This document shows, piece after piece, positions 1 to 8,006 of a DNA stretch of 51,475 bases. Source of the stretch: an uncultured Clostridia bacterium (GTDB taxonomy: Bacteria > Bacillota > Clostridia > Christensenellales > CAG-138). The translations under genes were made by a program, and so were the position numbers. Numbering within the stretch: position 1 is the first letter of the stretch; the number at the start of each line of letters is the position of its first letter. Below the pieces are notes generated by a model. That model was not told where the DNA came from, did not search any database, and saw nothing but the letters and a program-made list of their open reading frames with translations. The stretch covers positions 1 through 51,475 of the forward strand of contig CAKTYT010000013.1 in assembly GCA_934633695.1 (NCBI GenBank), given 5' to 3'.

Positions 1-26
1 GAGGATAGGCAGCTGCCGGATTCCAA

Positions 27-56
27 AAAAGCAGTCACACTCGTGGCTGCTTTTTC
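27..56 (+). terminator. Intrinsic terminator of a gene left of the window
   Basis: A 12-bp stem (27-38 with 43-54, one G-U pair) with a 4-nt loop runs into a T-rich stretch (51-56). It would end a plus-strand transcript whose gene lies before base 1. Confidence 0.75.
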
Positions 57-319
57 TTGTACCTTAATTCTCCCTAAAAAATCCTCCTGCTGCCTCGGTT
101 TAGAATGGAGAAAAGCATGCAATGCACGGCGGTAACCAATTCTCATTACCTGCCAATTGTGGAACACACTTGACAAGCAGTGGAAAGTATTTATACTTTG
201 TTGAGGAAACGCCCAAAACTCCGGAACGATTTTGGGAAAATTGGCTGTGCTCCTGATGAGCTGAGCATTACTCTATTTTTAAAAATTAGCCAAGGATTTT
301 TCGGTTCATGCAGTTCAGT
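57..319. other. Intergenic stretch without a recognisable gene
   Basis: No open frame here has a ribosome site and a recognisable product. Together with the MobC remnant that follows it looks like decayed accessory DNA, but I cannot assign any of these bases to a family. Confidence 0.4.
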
Positions 320-473
320 AACGCCCGGTTTTGACTTATATCCGTCGCTTGCCATTTAGCGAAGAAAAGCACGCATATTCTATGTAACAAGCTGTGCCGA
401 CATCGCCTCTATCAAGCCGAGTTCTTTTTCACTTACAAAGAATTTGACAGGTATCCGGTCGCTTACGATTCCT
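320..473 (-). pseudogene. Remnant of a MobC-type plasmid/ICE mobilisation protein
   Basis: Reading the minus strand from about 473, one frame gives RNRKR and then, after a frameshift, another gives PVKFFVSEKELGLIEAMSAQ, a stop, NMRAFLR, a stop, and MASDGY. This order matches the N-terminal half of MobC relaxosome proteins, which usually read roughly RNRKR-x-FxVSEEEL-xLI-xxM-xQLGT-xNMxAYLRKMAxDGY. Two in-frame stops and at least one frameshift show it is dead, and the C-terminal half is missing or unrecognisable. MobC assists the relaxase at oriT in mobilisable plasmids and integrative elements, so this is a scar of a lost mobile element. The family call rests on remembered consensus, and the boundaries are approximate. 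Confidence 0.6.
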
Positions 474-509
474 GTCGTCGGGCATAAGTGCTATTCCATC
501 CCTGTTAAT

Positions 510-989
510 TCATCTCTTATCAGTAGTAAAATGCTTTACTGTGGCTGTTGGAGTCTTCAATTCGGTTCTAAAAAATTCTGGATACATCTTATTGTCATCA
601 TCGAGCGCAATCCAAACCAAGTGTTCTTTGCTGTTATCTTCCGTGGAGCTTTCGCTGATCGGTACAAAAGTATCAGGCACTTTCATATAGAAGAAAAATG
701 AAATCTCATAAATCAGCTTGTTCAGGTTGTAGGGTGCATCGCCATAGAAATAGTTTTCATGTACAAAGCCGAGACGGTCAATCTCCATCTTAACACCTGT
801 TTCCTCAAACACTTCACGAATAACAGCCTCTTCCGCTGTTTCGCCGAATTTTATCCTGCCGCCAACGGAGTAGAGATAGTTTACCCTGTCATTGCCAACC
901 ATCAGAAGCTTTCCATCCTTCATGATAATTGCACCGACACGAATATTCAAAATCCCGTCGTCACAGACGACGCACATATCTTTGTTCAT
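510..989 (-). CDS. NUDIX hydrolase
   Basis: A 159-residue protein with a Nudix box starting at GGRIKFGETAEEA (about residues 43-55) and continuing into REVFEETGV, giving the GX5EX7REUXEEXGU pattern that binds the divalent metal and cleaves nucleoside diphosphate-X substrates. The actual substrate cannot be read from the sequence. The start codon has a TGGAG ribosome site 7-8 nt upstream. It lies 44 bp downstream of the GNAT gene on the same strand, so the two probably share a transcript. Small Nudix and GNAT genes of this kind are common in accessory patches of Clostridia. Confidence 0.88.
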   Translation of the reverse strand: MNKDMCVVCDDGILNIRVGAIIMKDGKLLMVGNDRVNYLYSVGGRIKFGETAEEAVIREVFEETGVKMEIDRLGFVHENYFYGDAPYNLNKLIYEISFFFYMKVPDTFVPISESSTEDNSKEHLVWIALDDDNKMYPEFFRTELKTPTATVKHFTTDKR

Positions 990-1033
990 GGTTTTTTCTC
1001 CAGTTTATTCAGTAGGTTCGCTGCATCTGCGTA

Positions 1034-1600
1034 TTATTTCTTCAACCTAAAAGTCAGTCCATCATATTGCTGCCCGTCAATCTCTCGTGTGCCTACGTTA
1101 CGATTGCACTCAATAAATCCAAGATTCTCGGCACAATGAATCATACGAACATTGCCTGACCAAGTTTGCGTGTAAATTTCACTCTCACCGCTTTTTAAAT
1201 GGTAATTTATAAAGGCAAGCAGAGCGTTTGTGCCGATTCCATTGCCCCACAAATTAGGTTCGCAAATATCAATACCGACAGCCAAACGGGCAGTCTGTCC
1301 ATTCTCGACTTTTCTAATCCATTCGTAGTTTTCGTCAACGTTGTAAGCACTTACCCAGCCTATATGTCTGCCGTTCCATTCAATTTCCAGCTTATAACGA
1401 CGGAGATCATCGGAACGTTTTTTCCTGGATTCATAGTATTCTGTCCAGCTTCTGCGTTCACTCTCTTCGTCAGTATCTTCTTTTTCCCAAGGAGCATCCC
1501 AGTTTTCCCATTCACGCTCCACAGTGAACCAACGTACATAGTCTTCAATGTCGGACTCTATCATATCCCGAAGAACGATGTTTTTAAATTTAATCCTCAT
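1034..1600 (-). CDS. GNAT family N-acetyltransferase (RimJ/RimL-like)
   Basis: A 188-residue protein with GNAT features: an N-terminal strand IVLRDMIESDIEDY typical of RimJ/RimL-type enzymes, a central V-G-I-D strand, the acetyl-CoA pyrophosphate-binding loop NLWGNGIGTNAL (about 137-148), and a late AENLGFIE segment (about residue 172). It would move an acetyl group from acetyl-CoA to an amine; the acceptor could be a protein N-terminus or a small molecule such as an antibiotic. The start is supported by AAAGGAG 6 nt upstream. It is first in a likely two-gene unit with the Nudix gene. Confidence 0.85.
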   Translation of the reverse strand: MRIKFKNIVLRDMIESDIEDYVRWFTVEREWENWDAPWEKEDTDEESERRSWTEYYESRKKRSDDLRRYKLEIEWNGRHIGWVSAYNVDENYEWIRKVENGQTARLAVGIDICEPNLWGNGIGTNALLAFINYHLKSGESEIYTQTWSGNVRMIHCAENLGFIECNRNVGTREIDGQQYDGLTFRLKK

Positions 1601-1716
1601 AATTAGCTCCTTTCAGTCTGATCCAAAGATTTGAATTCAGTAACTGCTTTCAGATTCGCCTCTGAGTCACTATTCAAAACGAGGTCGACACACGGCGAAT
1701 TTCGCCACACCTTTTT

Positions 1717-2034
1717 TTATTTTGTTTTGAGAAGACCGTTTACAACAGCATAGACAATATTGAGCTGCTCCTCATCCAATTTTTCGATCAGAGAGAAGAT
1801 TTTTTTGCTTCCAACCGGGCTGCAAACCGATTCATCAAAAAAATCTTTTGGAGTTACCCCTAAGTAGTCACAGATATAGAAAAAATTTTGCATCGATGGG
1901 AAAGCTTGACGGTTTTCAATTCTATTTATGTAACTGGCATTCTGACCGAGTGCAAGACTCATCTCTCGTGCGGATACGTCAGCCTGCATTCTCAATTCAG
2001 CAAGCCTGTTGGGGAAAAATTCATCGTAATTCAT
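1717..2034 (-). CDS. XRE-family helix-turn-helix transcriptional regulator
   Basis: An HTH_3/Cro-CI domain fills the first 60 residues: RLAELRMQADVSAREMSLAL, then GQNASYINRIENRQAFPSM. The rest, about 40 residues, is a short helical tail (SLIEKLDEEQLNIVYAVVNGL) often seen in small clostridial XRE proteins. I start it at 2034, where AGGTGAT precedes ATG; a longer in-frame start at 2067 lacks a ribosome site. It probably represses itself or neighbours. No operator was identified. Confidence 0.85.
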   Translation of the reverse strand: MNYDEFFPNRLAELRMQADVSAREMSLALGQNASYINRIENRQAFPSMQNFFYICDYLGVTPKDFFDESVCSPVGSKKIFSLIEKLDEEQLNIVYAVVNGLLKTK

Positions 2035-2189
2035 CCTATCACCTGCCTCGGGTTCATTATAAGACATAGAATGTTCAATGCTGTCGCATTCATTCTCGTT
2101 TTTTTAATGAAATGGGATAAATAATGTTTTTTTAGCTGCATGGAAAACAATTGAGAAACCACTTGGTAAAGATATATTTGTGATAATAC

Positions 2190-2218
2190 TTGACACAAGA
2201 CATGAAATGACCTATAAT
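2190..2218 (+). promoter_or_regulatory. Sigma-A type promoter for the DUF4352 lipoprotein
   Basis: Perfect TTGACA (2190-2195), 17-bp spacer, perfect TATAAT (2213-2218). It gives a leader of about 115 nt before the lipoprotein start. Confidence 0.85.
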
Positions 2219-2338
2219 TGACCAAGAAGGATATTAAAAACGTTACAATTGGCTTTGGGCTTGTAGTTGTGCGGGACAAATTAGAGCTCATGATGATTGA
2301 TTGAACGAAAACCGATATCCGAAAAGAAAGGGCGAAGA

Positions 2339-2941
2339 ATGAATAAAACATTGAAACTCACATTGACCATTGCATTGGCAGCAGTTTTTGCACTTGCATC
2401 ATTCGGGTGTTCATCCGGTACCAACACTGCTCCGAAAGTGACAGCTGCACCAAAGGCGGACGGGACGACACCGTCACCGGAACCGAAAATGAATTTTTCA
2501 ATTGGAGAAATGGCACTTATTGATGAGACATTCGAGGCAGTCGTTACGTCAATTGAGGTAAAACAGGGGATAGGCGAAAACGAATTTCTCGGCTATATGT
2601 TCAAGGCGGGAGAAGGACAGAAATACTTTGTTGTTAACATGAAGGTTAAAAACGTCGGAAAGGAAGCAAGAACTTTTCTGTCTGACTACTCACTGCTGGG
2701 AGAAACGACCGTTAAACTGAAATATGGGGACTATACGTTCGATGCGGAAACCCTGTACGGTATAGATGGTGATTTTCATCAGGAGGAGCTTCAGCCGCTT
2801 CAAACAATGAATGGTTTCATAGCGTTTTCAATACCGCAGGAAGTTGTCGATGAGTACGAGAGTGGAGCAGTCCTCAAGATGATAATCAGCGGCAAGCATG
2901 TACGTGCTGTTTTTGAATTTGCAGGCGGCGGAGAAAATTAA
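2339..2941 (+). CDS. DUF4352-type lipoprotein
   Basis: A 200-residue exported lipoprotein. Residues 1-22 form a signal peptide ending in a lipobox (LASFGC), so the mature N-terminal Cys would be lipidated and held on the outer face of the membrane. A Thr/Pro/Ala-rich tether follows, then an Ig-like beta domain with KYFVVNMKVKNVGKEARTF, the hallmark of DUF4352 (a fold also found in telomere-repeat-binding-factor-like and immunodominant lipoproteins). The start at 2339 is chosen over 2297 because it begins the signal peptide; the preceding sequence AAGAAAGGGCGAAGA is a weak ribosome site. Function unknown. It is monocistronic, with its own promoter and terminator. Confidence 0.85.
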   Translation: MNKTLKLTLTIALAAVFALASFGCSSGTNTAPKVTAAPKADGTTPSPEPKMNFSIGEMALIDETFEAVVTSIEVKQGIGENEFLGYMFKAGEGQKYFVVNMKVKNVGKEARTFLSDYSLLGETTVKLKYGDYTFDAETLYGIDGDFHQEELQPLQTMNGFIAFSIPQEVVDEYESGAVLKMIISGKHVRAVFEFAGGGEN

Positions 2942-2969
2942 ATCACTCCATCAACTTATTATCATCCAT

Positions 2970-2998
2970 GAGAGTCACACGGCAGTGGCTCTCTTTTT
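2970..2998 (+). terminator. Terminator of the DUF4352 lipoprotein gene
   Basis: Stem GAGAGTCAC/GTGGCTCTC (2970-2978 with 2985-2993) followed by five T. Confidence 0.85.
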
Positions 2999-3043
2999 GT
3001 GAACAGCGGCATTGGAAGAATAGACCAGGTCGCTTCAAGATCG

Positions 3044-3095
3044 GAAGAAAAAGACCAAGCAGAGCAACCGGTTCCGAAACGATCGCTCTGCTTGG
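3044..3095 (-). terminator. Terminator of the sigma/anti-sigma operon
   Basis: An 11-bp perfect inverted repeat (3055-3065 with 3085-3095) which, read on the minus strand, is followed by a T-rich run at 3053-3044. It lies 31 bp past the anti-sigma stop. Confidence 0.75.
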
Positions 3096-3126
3096 AGAAG
3101 GAAGAAATGCGAACACGCAATGAAGA

Positions 3127-3873
3127 TCAAGAGTTTTCTATTTGTTTTACGAAGTCGGCAAGCAGAGCACGGGCTTCATCAACTGAAAAACCAAAGACAC
3201 GTATGACAAAACAACGATCTTGACTGACCTGCCAATAAAAGACGCATCCGTCGCGACTGGTAAATTCTCCAAGTTGGCCGGGAAGGAGCTTATAAGGTGC
3301 CGTCGTAATGATTGAACATTCATAATACTTTGAATCTCCGTTAGAATCACTGCCGGCAGCGATAGATTTATTCAAATTATCGTCAATATGGCGGACCATG
3401 TATTGGGGAAGCTCATCGGGAAGAAACTCAGAAGCTTCGACCGAGTCGGAATCATCAACCGTACCGACATAACTGCAACGGGTGTAGCTTGAGGGGATGG
3501 AACTTGAAAAAGGTTCAGGTGTACCCGGCTCTGTGTGCGATGCAGAGGGGGTGGTTTTGGGGGACGGTGAGTTGAGAAGCGTTGCGTCGTTCTTATGCAT
3601 AAGTTTCTTCGTAATCCCGACCGCACCAAAGCATAGCATAAAGCAGGCGGCAAAAGCGACGGCATAACGCCAAATTCTGCGTGTGCGTTTCTTTTTCGGA
3701 TTCTGACTGCGAAGTACACGCTGCTTTATTGCATCAAAATCAATCTGTTCAGTTTCGGCACTGGCTATTTGCCTCAAAAGCGAATCGACAGCAGCAAGGT
3801 CATCCGAAGCAATCGGTTCAAGATCAGCAGGGAATTTAATAATATTAAATTTATTTTTACCGTTATCAGACAT
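3127..3873 (-). CDS. Putative membrane anti-sigma factor
   Basis: A 248-residue single-pass membrane protein. A cytoplasmic N-terminal part of about 65 residues contains LAAVDSLLRQIASAETEQIDFDA-like helical sequence. It is followed by a basic stop (KKKRTRR), one transmembrane helix (about 68-88, YAVAFAACFMLCFGAVGI), a Ser/Thr/Pro linker, and an extracellular domain ending in an FVIRVFGFSVDEARALLADF motif resembling DUF4367-type domains. It overlaps the upstream ECF sigma gene by 8 bp, the usual arrangement for a cognate anti-sigma factor. The start at 3873 has a GAGG ribosome site; the longer frame would lie inside the sigma gene. The sensed signal is unknown. Confidence 0.75.
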   Translation of the reverse strand: MSDNGKNKFNIIKFPADLEPIASDDLAAVDSLLRQIASAETEQIDFDAIKQRVLRSQNPKKKRTRRIWRYAVAFAACFMLCFGAVGITKKLMHKNDATLLNSPSPKTTPSASHTEPGTPEPFSSSIPSSYTRCSYVGTVDDSDSVEASEFLPDELPQYMVRHIDDNLNKSIAAGSDSNGDSKYYECSIITTAPYKLLPGQLGEFTSRDGCVFYWQVSQDRCFVIRVFGFSVDEARALLADFVKQIENS

Positions 3874-4384
3874 CTGAAACAACCTCGTTCTCCAACGTTT
3901 TGGCAAGTAAAGCTCTTGCACGCACCAATCTTGATTTAATCGTACCCTCGCTTATGCCTGTGCTTTTTGAAATTTCCTGGACGGTCATCTCTGAAAAATA
4001 ATGCAGAATAATGACCTGACGGTATATCTCACTCAACTCGTTTATGGCACGCCTTACGGAATTGCCGCAGTGTTTGTCGACTATAGTTTCCTCGGGGGAC
4101 GATGAAGCATCGGGAATTTCTTCGCTCAAGGGCGCATCATTTAATTGTTCTTTTGAACCTTTTCTCGCGATATCGAGAGCGAGATTCGTTGCAACACGAT
4201 AGAGCCAGACTTTGAGCTGAGGTTCTTCAAACGAGCTGAGCTTCTTTCCGTTTGCGAGAACCTTTTCAAACACGGATTGAGTTATATCCTCCGCAGTTTC
4301 CCGGTGAGGAATGACCTTGTAAGCCGCCCAATAGACTAAGCGTGAATAGGCGGTGTAGATTTTATCGAAGCTGAGCTGTACCAA
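3866..4384 (-). CDS. ECF-type RNA polymerase sigma factor
   Basis: A 172-residue sigma-70 family protein. Region 2 covers about residues 8-75 (YSRLVYWAAYKVI, then AEDITQSVFEKVL), and region 4 about 110-165 (INELSEIYRQVIILHYFSEM, VQEISKSTGISEGTIKSRLV, the DNA-binding helix-turn-helix). The start is a TTG codon with AAGGAG 8 nt upstream. It overlaps the downstream membrane anti-sigma gene, so activity is likely held at the membrane until a surface signal arrives. It lies 83 bp downstream of the Ppx/GppA gene on the same strand. Confidence 0.9.
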   Translation of the reverse strand: MVQLSFDKIYTAYSRLVYWAAYKVIPHRETAEDITQSVFEKVLANGKKLSSFEEPQLKVWLYRVATNLALDIARKGSKEQLNDAPLSEEIPDASSSPEETIVDKHCGNSVRRAINELSEIYRQVIILHYFSEMTVQEISKSTGISEGTIKSRLVRARALLAKTLENEVVSDV

Positions 4385-4467
4385 TCTCTTCTCTCCTTAA
4401 GTATAACGATTGAAAGCGTATTTCGGTTGCATGGAAATCAATTTTTCGAGAAAAATTTCGAGGCAGA

Positions 4468-5331
4468 TCACCGAGACGAAGATTCCTGCAAGTACATGAG
4501 AAACCCCTCCATGCCGTCAGTTGTACTGACTTTGATTTTCTGTGCATGCATACTGTCCATTGCAAATGCGAGTATAACAGCGCCGTACAAGATAACATCA
4601 TGACGGCGGCGAAGAAGGGAAATGTCTTTACGCTTCTGTCCGAGACGGTGCAGAAGATTGATCAAATCCTCAATATCCTGTCTCGTCAGGATGAAACCGT
4701 TGACCGCAGAATCACGAAATTCCCCAAGCTGAAGCTTTAAAGCGGCAAGGGTCGTTATTGTGCCGCCGATTCCGGATATCTCATTAAAATACTCATTGCA
4801 TTGGGGCAAAAGCTCATGCAGGACTGAGGTGAGAACATGACGCTGAATTTGCCAATCATCATCACAATCCCTGAGTGCCGTTGCCGAAAGCACCGTATCC
4901 ATTGCCCTCACACAACCCATGGGAAAGCTTTTTGCGAAATTGTCTGAGACAATTTGAAAGGAAGCACCGCCGATATCCAGCATGCAGCCTCCGTTTCCGA
5001 CAGCAGCACGGTAGGCATATGCGGCTTCCTGTTCACCTGTCAACACGGAGGGAGTTATTCCGCAACGCATATAAAGTTCATGCAGAAAGTTGTTGCGATT
5101 GGCTGCATCTCTTACGGCACTGGTTGCGTATGCTGCGGGAATGAAACCCTTGTGGCGGGCATTGCTTGCCAAAGCGGAAATAACGGAGATGCTTTTGTCC
5201 ATATTCTCCCTTTGCAGGCATCCGGTTTGTGCAAGCCCATTGCCGAGACGAGTTGTGTAGGATTGTTTCTTTTTGCTCCCCTGCTCCATATAGCGGATGG
5301 AATTCGAGCCTATGTCAATTATAGCGTACAT
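4468..5331 (-). CDS. Ppx/GppA family phosphatase
   Basis: A 287-residue protein of the ASKHA fold with the phosphate-1 motif AIIDIGSNSIRY at the N-terminus and the second motif MLDIGGASFQIV near residues 117-128. An STTDGMEGFL segment lies close to the end. Exopolyphosphatases and guanosine pentaphosphate phosphatases share this core; at under 300 residues it lacks the C-terminal HD domain of E. coli Ppx. It may act on polyphosphate or (p)ppGpp. Its ATG directly follows the TAA of the FtsB/DivIC gene, so the two are translationally coupled. Confidence 0.88.
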   Translation of the reverse strand: MYAIIDIGSNSIRYMEQGSKKKQSYTTRLGNGLAQTGCLQRENMDKSISVISALASNARHKGFIPAAYATSAVRDAANRNNFLHELYMRCGITPSVLTGEQEAAYAYRAAVGNGGCMLDIGGASFQIVSDNFAKSFPMGCVRAMDTVLSATALRDCDDDWQIQRHVLTSVLHELLPQCNEYFNEISGIGGTITTLAALKLQLGEFRDSAVNGFILTRQDIEDLINLLHRLGQKRKDISLLRRRHDVILYGAVILAFAMDSMHAQKIKVSTTDGMEGFLMYLQESSSR

Positions 5332-5808
5332 TTATTCATCTCCCGGAACGGTTGTCTGTGAAGGTTCGGTTGTCGGTCCTTCTGTCGTTTGTTCGGACGG
5401 TACTGAACTCGGATCGGGTGTGTCGGTGGGAGCGGCAGTGACGAGCGGAAGAACCGGAGTCGGGACAGGTCCGTCGGGATTGTCCACATCAATGCGAATA
5501 TCTCCTTCAAACATGTAGCCGAGGTATTCCCTTGCATAGCGGATCAAAAATTCCTCGCTTTCGGTGTACTCAACCATTCCTTCAAGCGTTTCGCGGCGGT
5601 TTTCAAGTTCGTGGAGTTTTTGCTTGAGTGCTTCGGTTTCTTCATCGATCTCTTTTGCCCGACGAATTCGTGCTCTGTATGCAGCAATTGCGGAAAGAAA
5701 GGCAGCGATGAACAAAACAAGTATCCCGCTGAACAGTGCAAGACGAAATACAAAACGCTTGTCCTTTGTACCGGTGGGTTTCTTTTCGGAGACTTGTTTA
5801 TCAGGCAT
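5332..5808 (-). CDS. FtsB/DivIC-family septum formation initiator
   Basis: A bitopic cell-division protein of about 158 residues. It has a short basic cytoplasmic tail, a transmembrane helix (LALFSGILVLFIAAFLSAI), a coiled coil (RAKEIDEETEALKQKLHEL onward), and the family's conserved juxta-coil motif in the form EEFLIRYAREYLGYMFEGD. A Thr/Pro-rich extracellular tail follows. FtsB/DivIC binds FtsL and DivIB/FtsQ at the septum. I start at 5808 because an in-frame TTG at 5880 lies inside the promoter. It is the first gene of an operon with Ppx/GppA, possibly extending into the ECF sigma pair. Confidence 0.85.
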   Translation of the reverse strand: MPDKQVSEKKPTGTKDKRFVFRLALFSGILVLFIAAFLSAIAAYRARIRRAKEIDEETEALKQKLHELENRRETLEGMVEYTESEEFLIRYAREYLGYMFEGDIRIDVDNPDGPVPTPVLPLVTAAPTDTPDPSSVPSEQTTEGPTTEPSQTTVPGDE

Positions 5809-5868
5809 GGGGGTGTCACTCGCTTTCAATTTTTTTCGGCAATAGATGAGCACTGAGAGCTCGTCTAT

Positions 5869-5897
5869 ATTATGCAACAAAAAACGGCATTATTCAA
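5869..5897 (-). promoter_or_regulatory. Promoter of the FtsB/DivIC operon
   Basis: On the minus strand TTGAAT (5897-5892), 17-bp spacer, CATAAT (5874-5869). It overlaps the other possible start codon of the FtsB/DivIC frame and so settles the start at 5808. Confidence 0.65.
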
Positions 5898-5928
5898 GGC
5901 TTTTTTGTGAATAATTTGACTGCGGCAA

Positions 5929-5956
5929 ATAAAAATGCCGTTTCATGTGAAACGGC
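5929..5956 (-). terminator. Terminator of the lipoprotein gene at 5991
   Basis: An inverted repeat of 8-9 bp each side (5937-5956, GCCGTTTCA with TGAAACGGC) followed on the minus strand by a T-rich tract. An additional ATTATTCA/TGAATAAT dyad lies at 5889-5915. Confidence 0.8.
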
Positions 5957-5990
5957 AGAGGAAGGAGAAGACTGATAAAGAATCAGATAA

Positions 5991-6641
5991 TTATTTTATT
6001 TCACCGTTAGTTGTGTTGACAAGGGCATTGCCAATGTAAACTTCAACAGGGTTTTCGGCATTGAAGGTTATTCTGTCGAGGCTGATTGCCGCAAAAGCAC
6101 TTGTCATGACGGCAGTGCCGACGTCTCCGCTGCTGTGAACGCTGAAATAAAGCTTAGTGATGCCGTTGTCGGTCTTTGCAGTATCGAACACCAATTCGTT
6201 GGAGCCTGTGCCAAAGGGAACGTTCAAGGTTACGACGAAATAATTTTCAAAATGCTCGTCCGTCAATAATTCGGAAAAATCATTCAAAAATTCGTTGGAA
6301 CCCAAAAAACCGAAAATTGGATTTATGACACCGCTGAAATCGTCCGTATTGGTGCAGACATGGTAGACGGGGGAACGGAGATTCGATTGAAATCCCAAGT
6401 TAAAAATGGTCTTTTTGCAGACCGGGATGCCGTTCTCATTGAGCCTTTTTGTGAGGTCAACGAGAAGTATGGGGGTAAGAGTGCCGAGGGGCTGCTTTGT
6501 TGGTGCGGGAACAAGGGAAGCCGATGGACTCAGTTTGCCGTCATCTACGGAGATTTTGTCGGGATTATTGCAGGCGGTAAATGGTGCAGCTACAGCCGCA
6601 AGAACCGTGAACATTGCAAGAAACAGAGAAATTTTTTTCAT
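5991..6641 (-). CDS. Lipoprotein of unknown function
   Basis: A 216-residue protein with a signal peptide and lipobox (APFTAC, Cys at residue 24), a Ser/Pro-rich tether, and a beta-rich C-terminal domain (ENYFVVTLNVPFGTGSNELV, LYFSVHSSGDVGTAVM). I do not recognise the family. It follows the ArsR-type regulator gene by about 80 bp on the same strand and may be co-transcribed with it. Confidence 0.7.
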   Translation of the reverse strand: MKKISLFLAMFTVLAAVAAPFTACNNPDKISVDDGKLSPSASLVPAPTKQPLGTLTPILLVDLTKRLNENGIPVCKKTIFNLGFQSNLRSPVYHVCTNTDDFSGVINPIFGFLGSNEFLNDFSELLTDEHFENYFVVTLNVPFGTGSNELVFDTAKTDNGITKLYFSVHSSGDVGTAVMTSAFAAISLDRITFNAENPVEVYIGNALVNTTNGEIK

Positions 6642-6721
6642 GCTTTCACACTGCCTTTCTGTGTTTTGTTTCTGTCTAAATAACGGACGAAGGGAAGAAT
6701 CGGTTGACTCTTAATGGAAAA

Positions 6722-7837
6722 TTAATGTTTTTTTGTGCCAATAGGGGCGTCACTGAGGAAAAGTTCCCTTTGCAAATCGATGAAAATACGGAATTGTTCC
6801 CGGTTGAGTGAATAATAAAGTCGATTGCCGTCGGAAGAGACGTTTATAAGCCCGAATCCTGCGAGCGTAGCGAGGTGCTGGGATATGGTTCCGGGGGACA
6901 GTCCGAGGAGCTTTGAAAGTTCGCGGCCGTATGCCGGACCTTTTGAAAGCCGATTGACAATTAAAAACCTGCTTTGATTCCCGAGAGTGTTCATTATCGA
7001 GTAAAGCCTGCTGTTTTCACCCTCGCTGAAAATGGTATTGTTTTCGTCGAATTTGCGAAGCACACCCATGAAGATGACAGCTTCATCAAAGCCACCGTCA
7101 ACAAAGGAAATCGTGCTTTGTTGACAGCAGATGAAGGAGGGATAGACCTCGACTTTTGCTGGCACTTTGACCTGGTCGTGATAAATATCGGCGTATGCAA
7201 CGGCCGAATCCATGCTGTCGTAATCTTTTCGGTATAGCTCCATCAGCGGCTCAAGCAGGTTCCTGCAATTATTAAATTCATTCACCAATGGTGTAATAGC
7301 CGCTTCGAAAATATCAATGTATTTGTCAACATTGATGAGAAGCTCGTACATGGCAAGCTTATCTTCTGCGAAATATGAAACGGAATCCATGCTGCTTATC
7401 AGCTTCATTGCTTCCTGTACCGAAAGATATTCGCCATTGGGAAATTTGCTGTCAAGAAGTCTCTCAGCAACACTGGTTGGGACAAGCTGTGACTGAGAAC
7501 GCATGGTGCGGAAAAATTCCTCAGTTGATGCTGCAGTGTACTCCTTGAGTCTTCGGACGAGCATATCGCATGCACAGAGAAACACCCCGCCCCCGCTTCC
7601 TTGAAGCTGATTCTTAAGTGACCCGAACAACATGTTCAGCTGATTCTCGGGTACGGCTATCTTTGAAGACAGCCGATGTTCGACTTCGGTCAATGCTTCG
7701 CAAAACTTATCGGACAGCACGGTTTTTTCCGCAGGACGGACCACACGATCAAAATACTTCTTAACCGTCATTCCAGACTGTTTATTGACAAGAAAGTTCC
7801 GAACTTCAAATATCGGAAGAAAACAATAATTAATCAA
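6722..7837 (-). CDS. ArsR-type winged-helix transcriptional regulator with long N-terminal domain
   Basis: About 371 residues. The last 80 form an ArsR-like winged helix (NQSRFLIVNRLSKGPAYGRE, LSKLLGLSPGTISQHLATLA, then a GNRLYYSLN wing). The first 280 residues are helical and unrecognised, much longer than the 100-residue classic ArsR proteins. The putative start is TTG at 7837, preceded by AGAGGG. The ATG at 7876 overlaps a likely -10 box (TGTTAGAAT) and is an unlikely start. It is divergent from the leucine-rich-repeat gene with both promoters in the shared 170-bp gap, so it may regulate that gene. I see no Cys metal-binding pair. Confidence 0.75.
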   Translation of the reverse strand: MINYCFLPIFEVRNFLVNKQSGMTVKKYFDRVVRPAEKTVLSDKFCEALTEVEHRLSSKIAVPENQLNMLFGSLKNQLQGSGGGVFLCACDMLVRRLKEYTAASTEEFFRTMRSQSQLVPTSVAERLLDSKFPNGEYLSVQEAMKLISSMDSVSYFAEDKLAMYELLINVDKYIDIFEAAITPLVNEFNNCRNLLEPLMELYRKDYDSMDSAVAYADIYHDQVKVPAKVEVYPSFICCQQSTISFVDGGFDEAVIFMGVLRKFDENNTIFSEGENSRLYSIMNTLGNQSRFLIVNRLSKGPAYGRELSKLLGLSPGTISQHLATLAGFGLINVSSDGNRLYYSLNREQFRIFIDLQRELFLSDAPIGTKKH

Positions 7838-7874
7838 AAAATTCCCTCTCAACCAGTTTAAAGATTCCAACACC

Positions 7875-7883
7875 ATTCTAACA
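7875..7883 (-). promoter_or_regulatory. Extended -10 element of the ArsR-type regulator
   Basis: Minus strand TGT-TAGAAT (7883-7875), an extended -10; no good -35 is seen. It overlaps the first ATG of the frame, supporting the downstream TTG start. Confidence 0.4.
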
Positions 7884-7903
7884 GAATTTTTTGAAAATAG
7901 CTA

Positions 7904-7932
7904 TTGACAAATTCAAATGGAACTGCTATATT
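7904..7932 (+). promoter_or_regulatory. Promoter of the leucine-rich-repeat surface protein
   Basis: TTGACA (7904-7909), 17-bp spacer, TATATT (7927-7932) preceded by TGC, an extended -10. It faces away from the regulator promoter 20 bp away. Confidence 0.8.
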
Positions 7933-8006
7933 TTTACTAAGCCAAACGAATGTTCTGCAACGACTGAACGATGCGGAATTTTGTTTGAGAAAACGGAGGT
8001 ATGAAA

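Noticed and set aside
444..1139. Plus-strand open frames across the MobC remnant and the Nudix gene
   Set aside because: No ribosome sites; they overlap the well-supported Nudix gene and the recognisable MobC fragments on the other strand.
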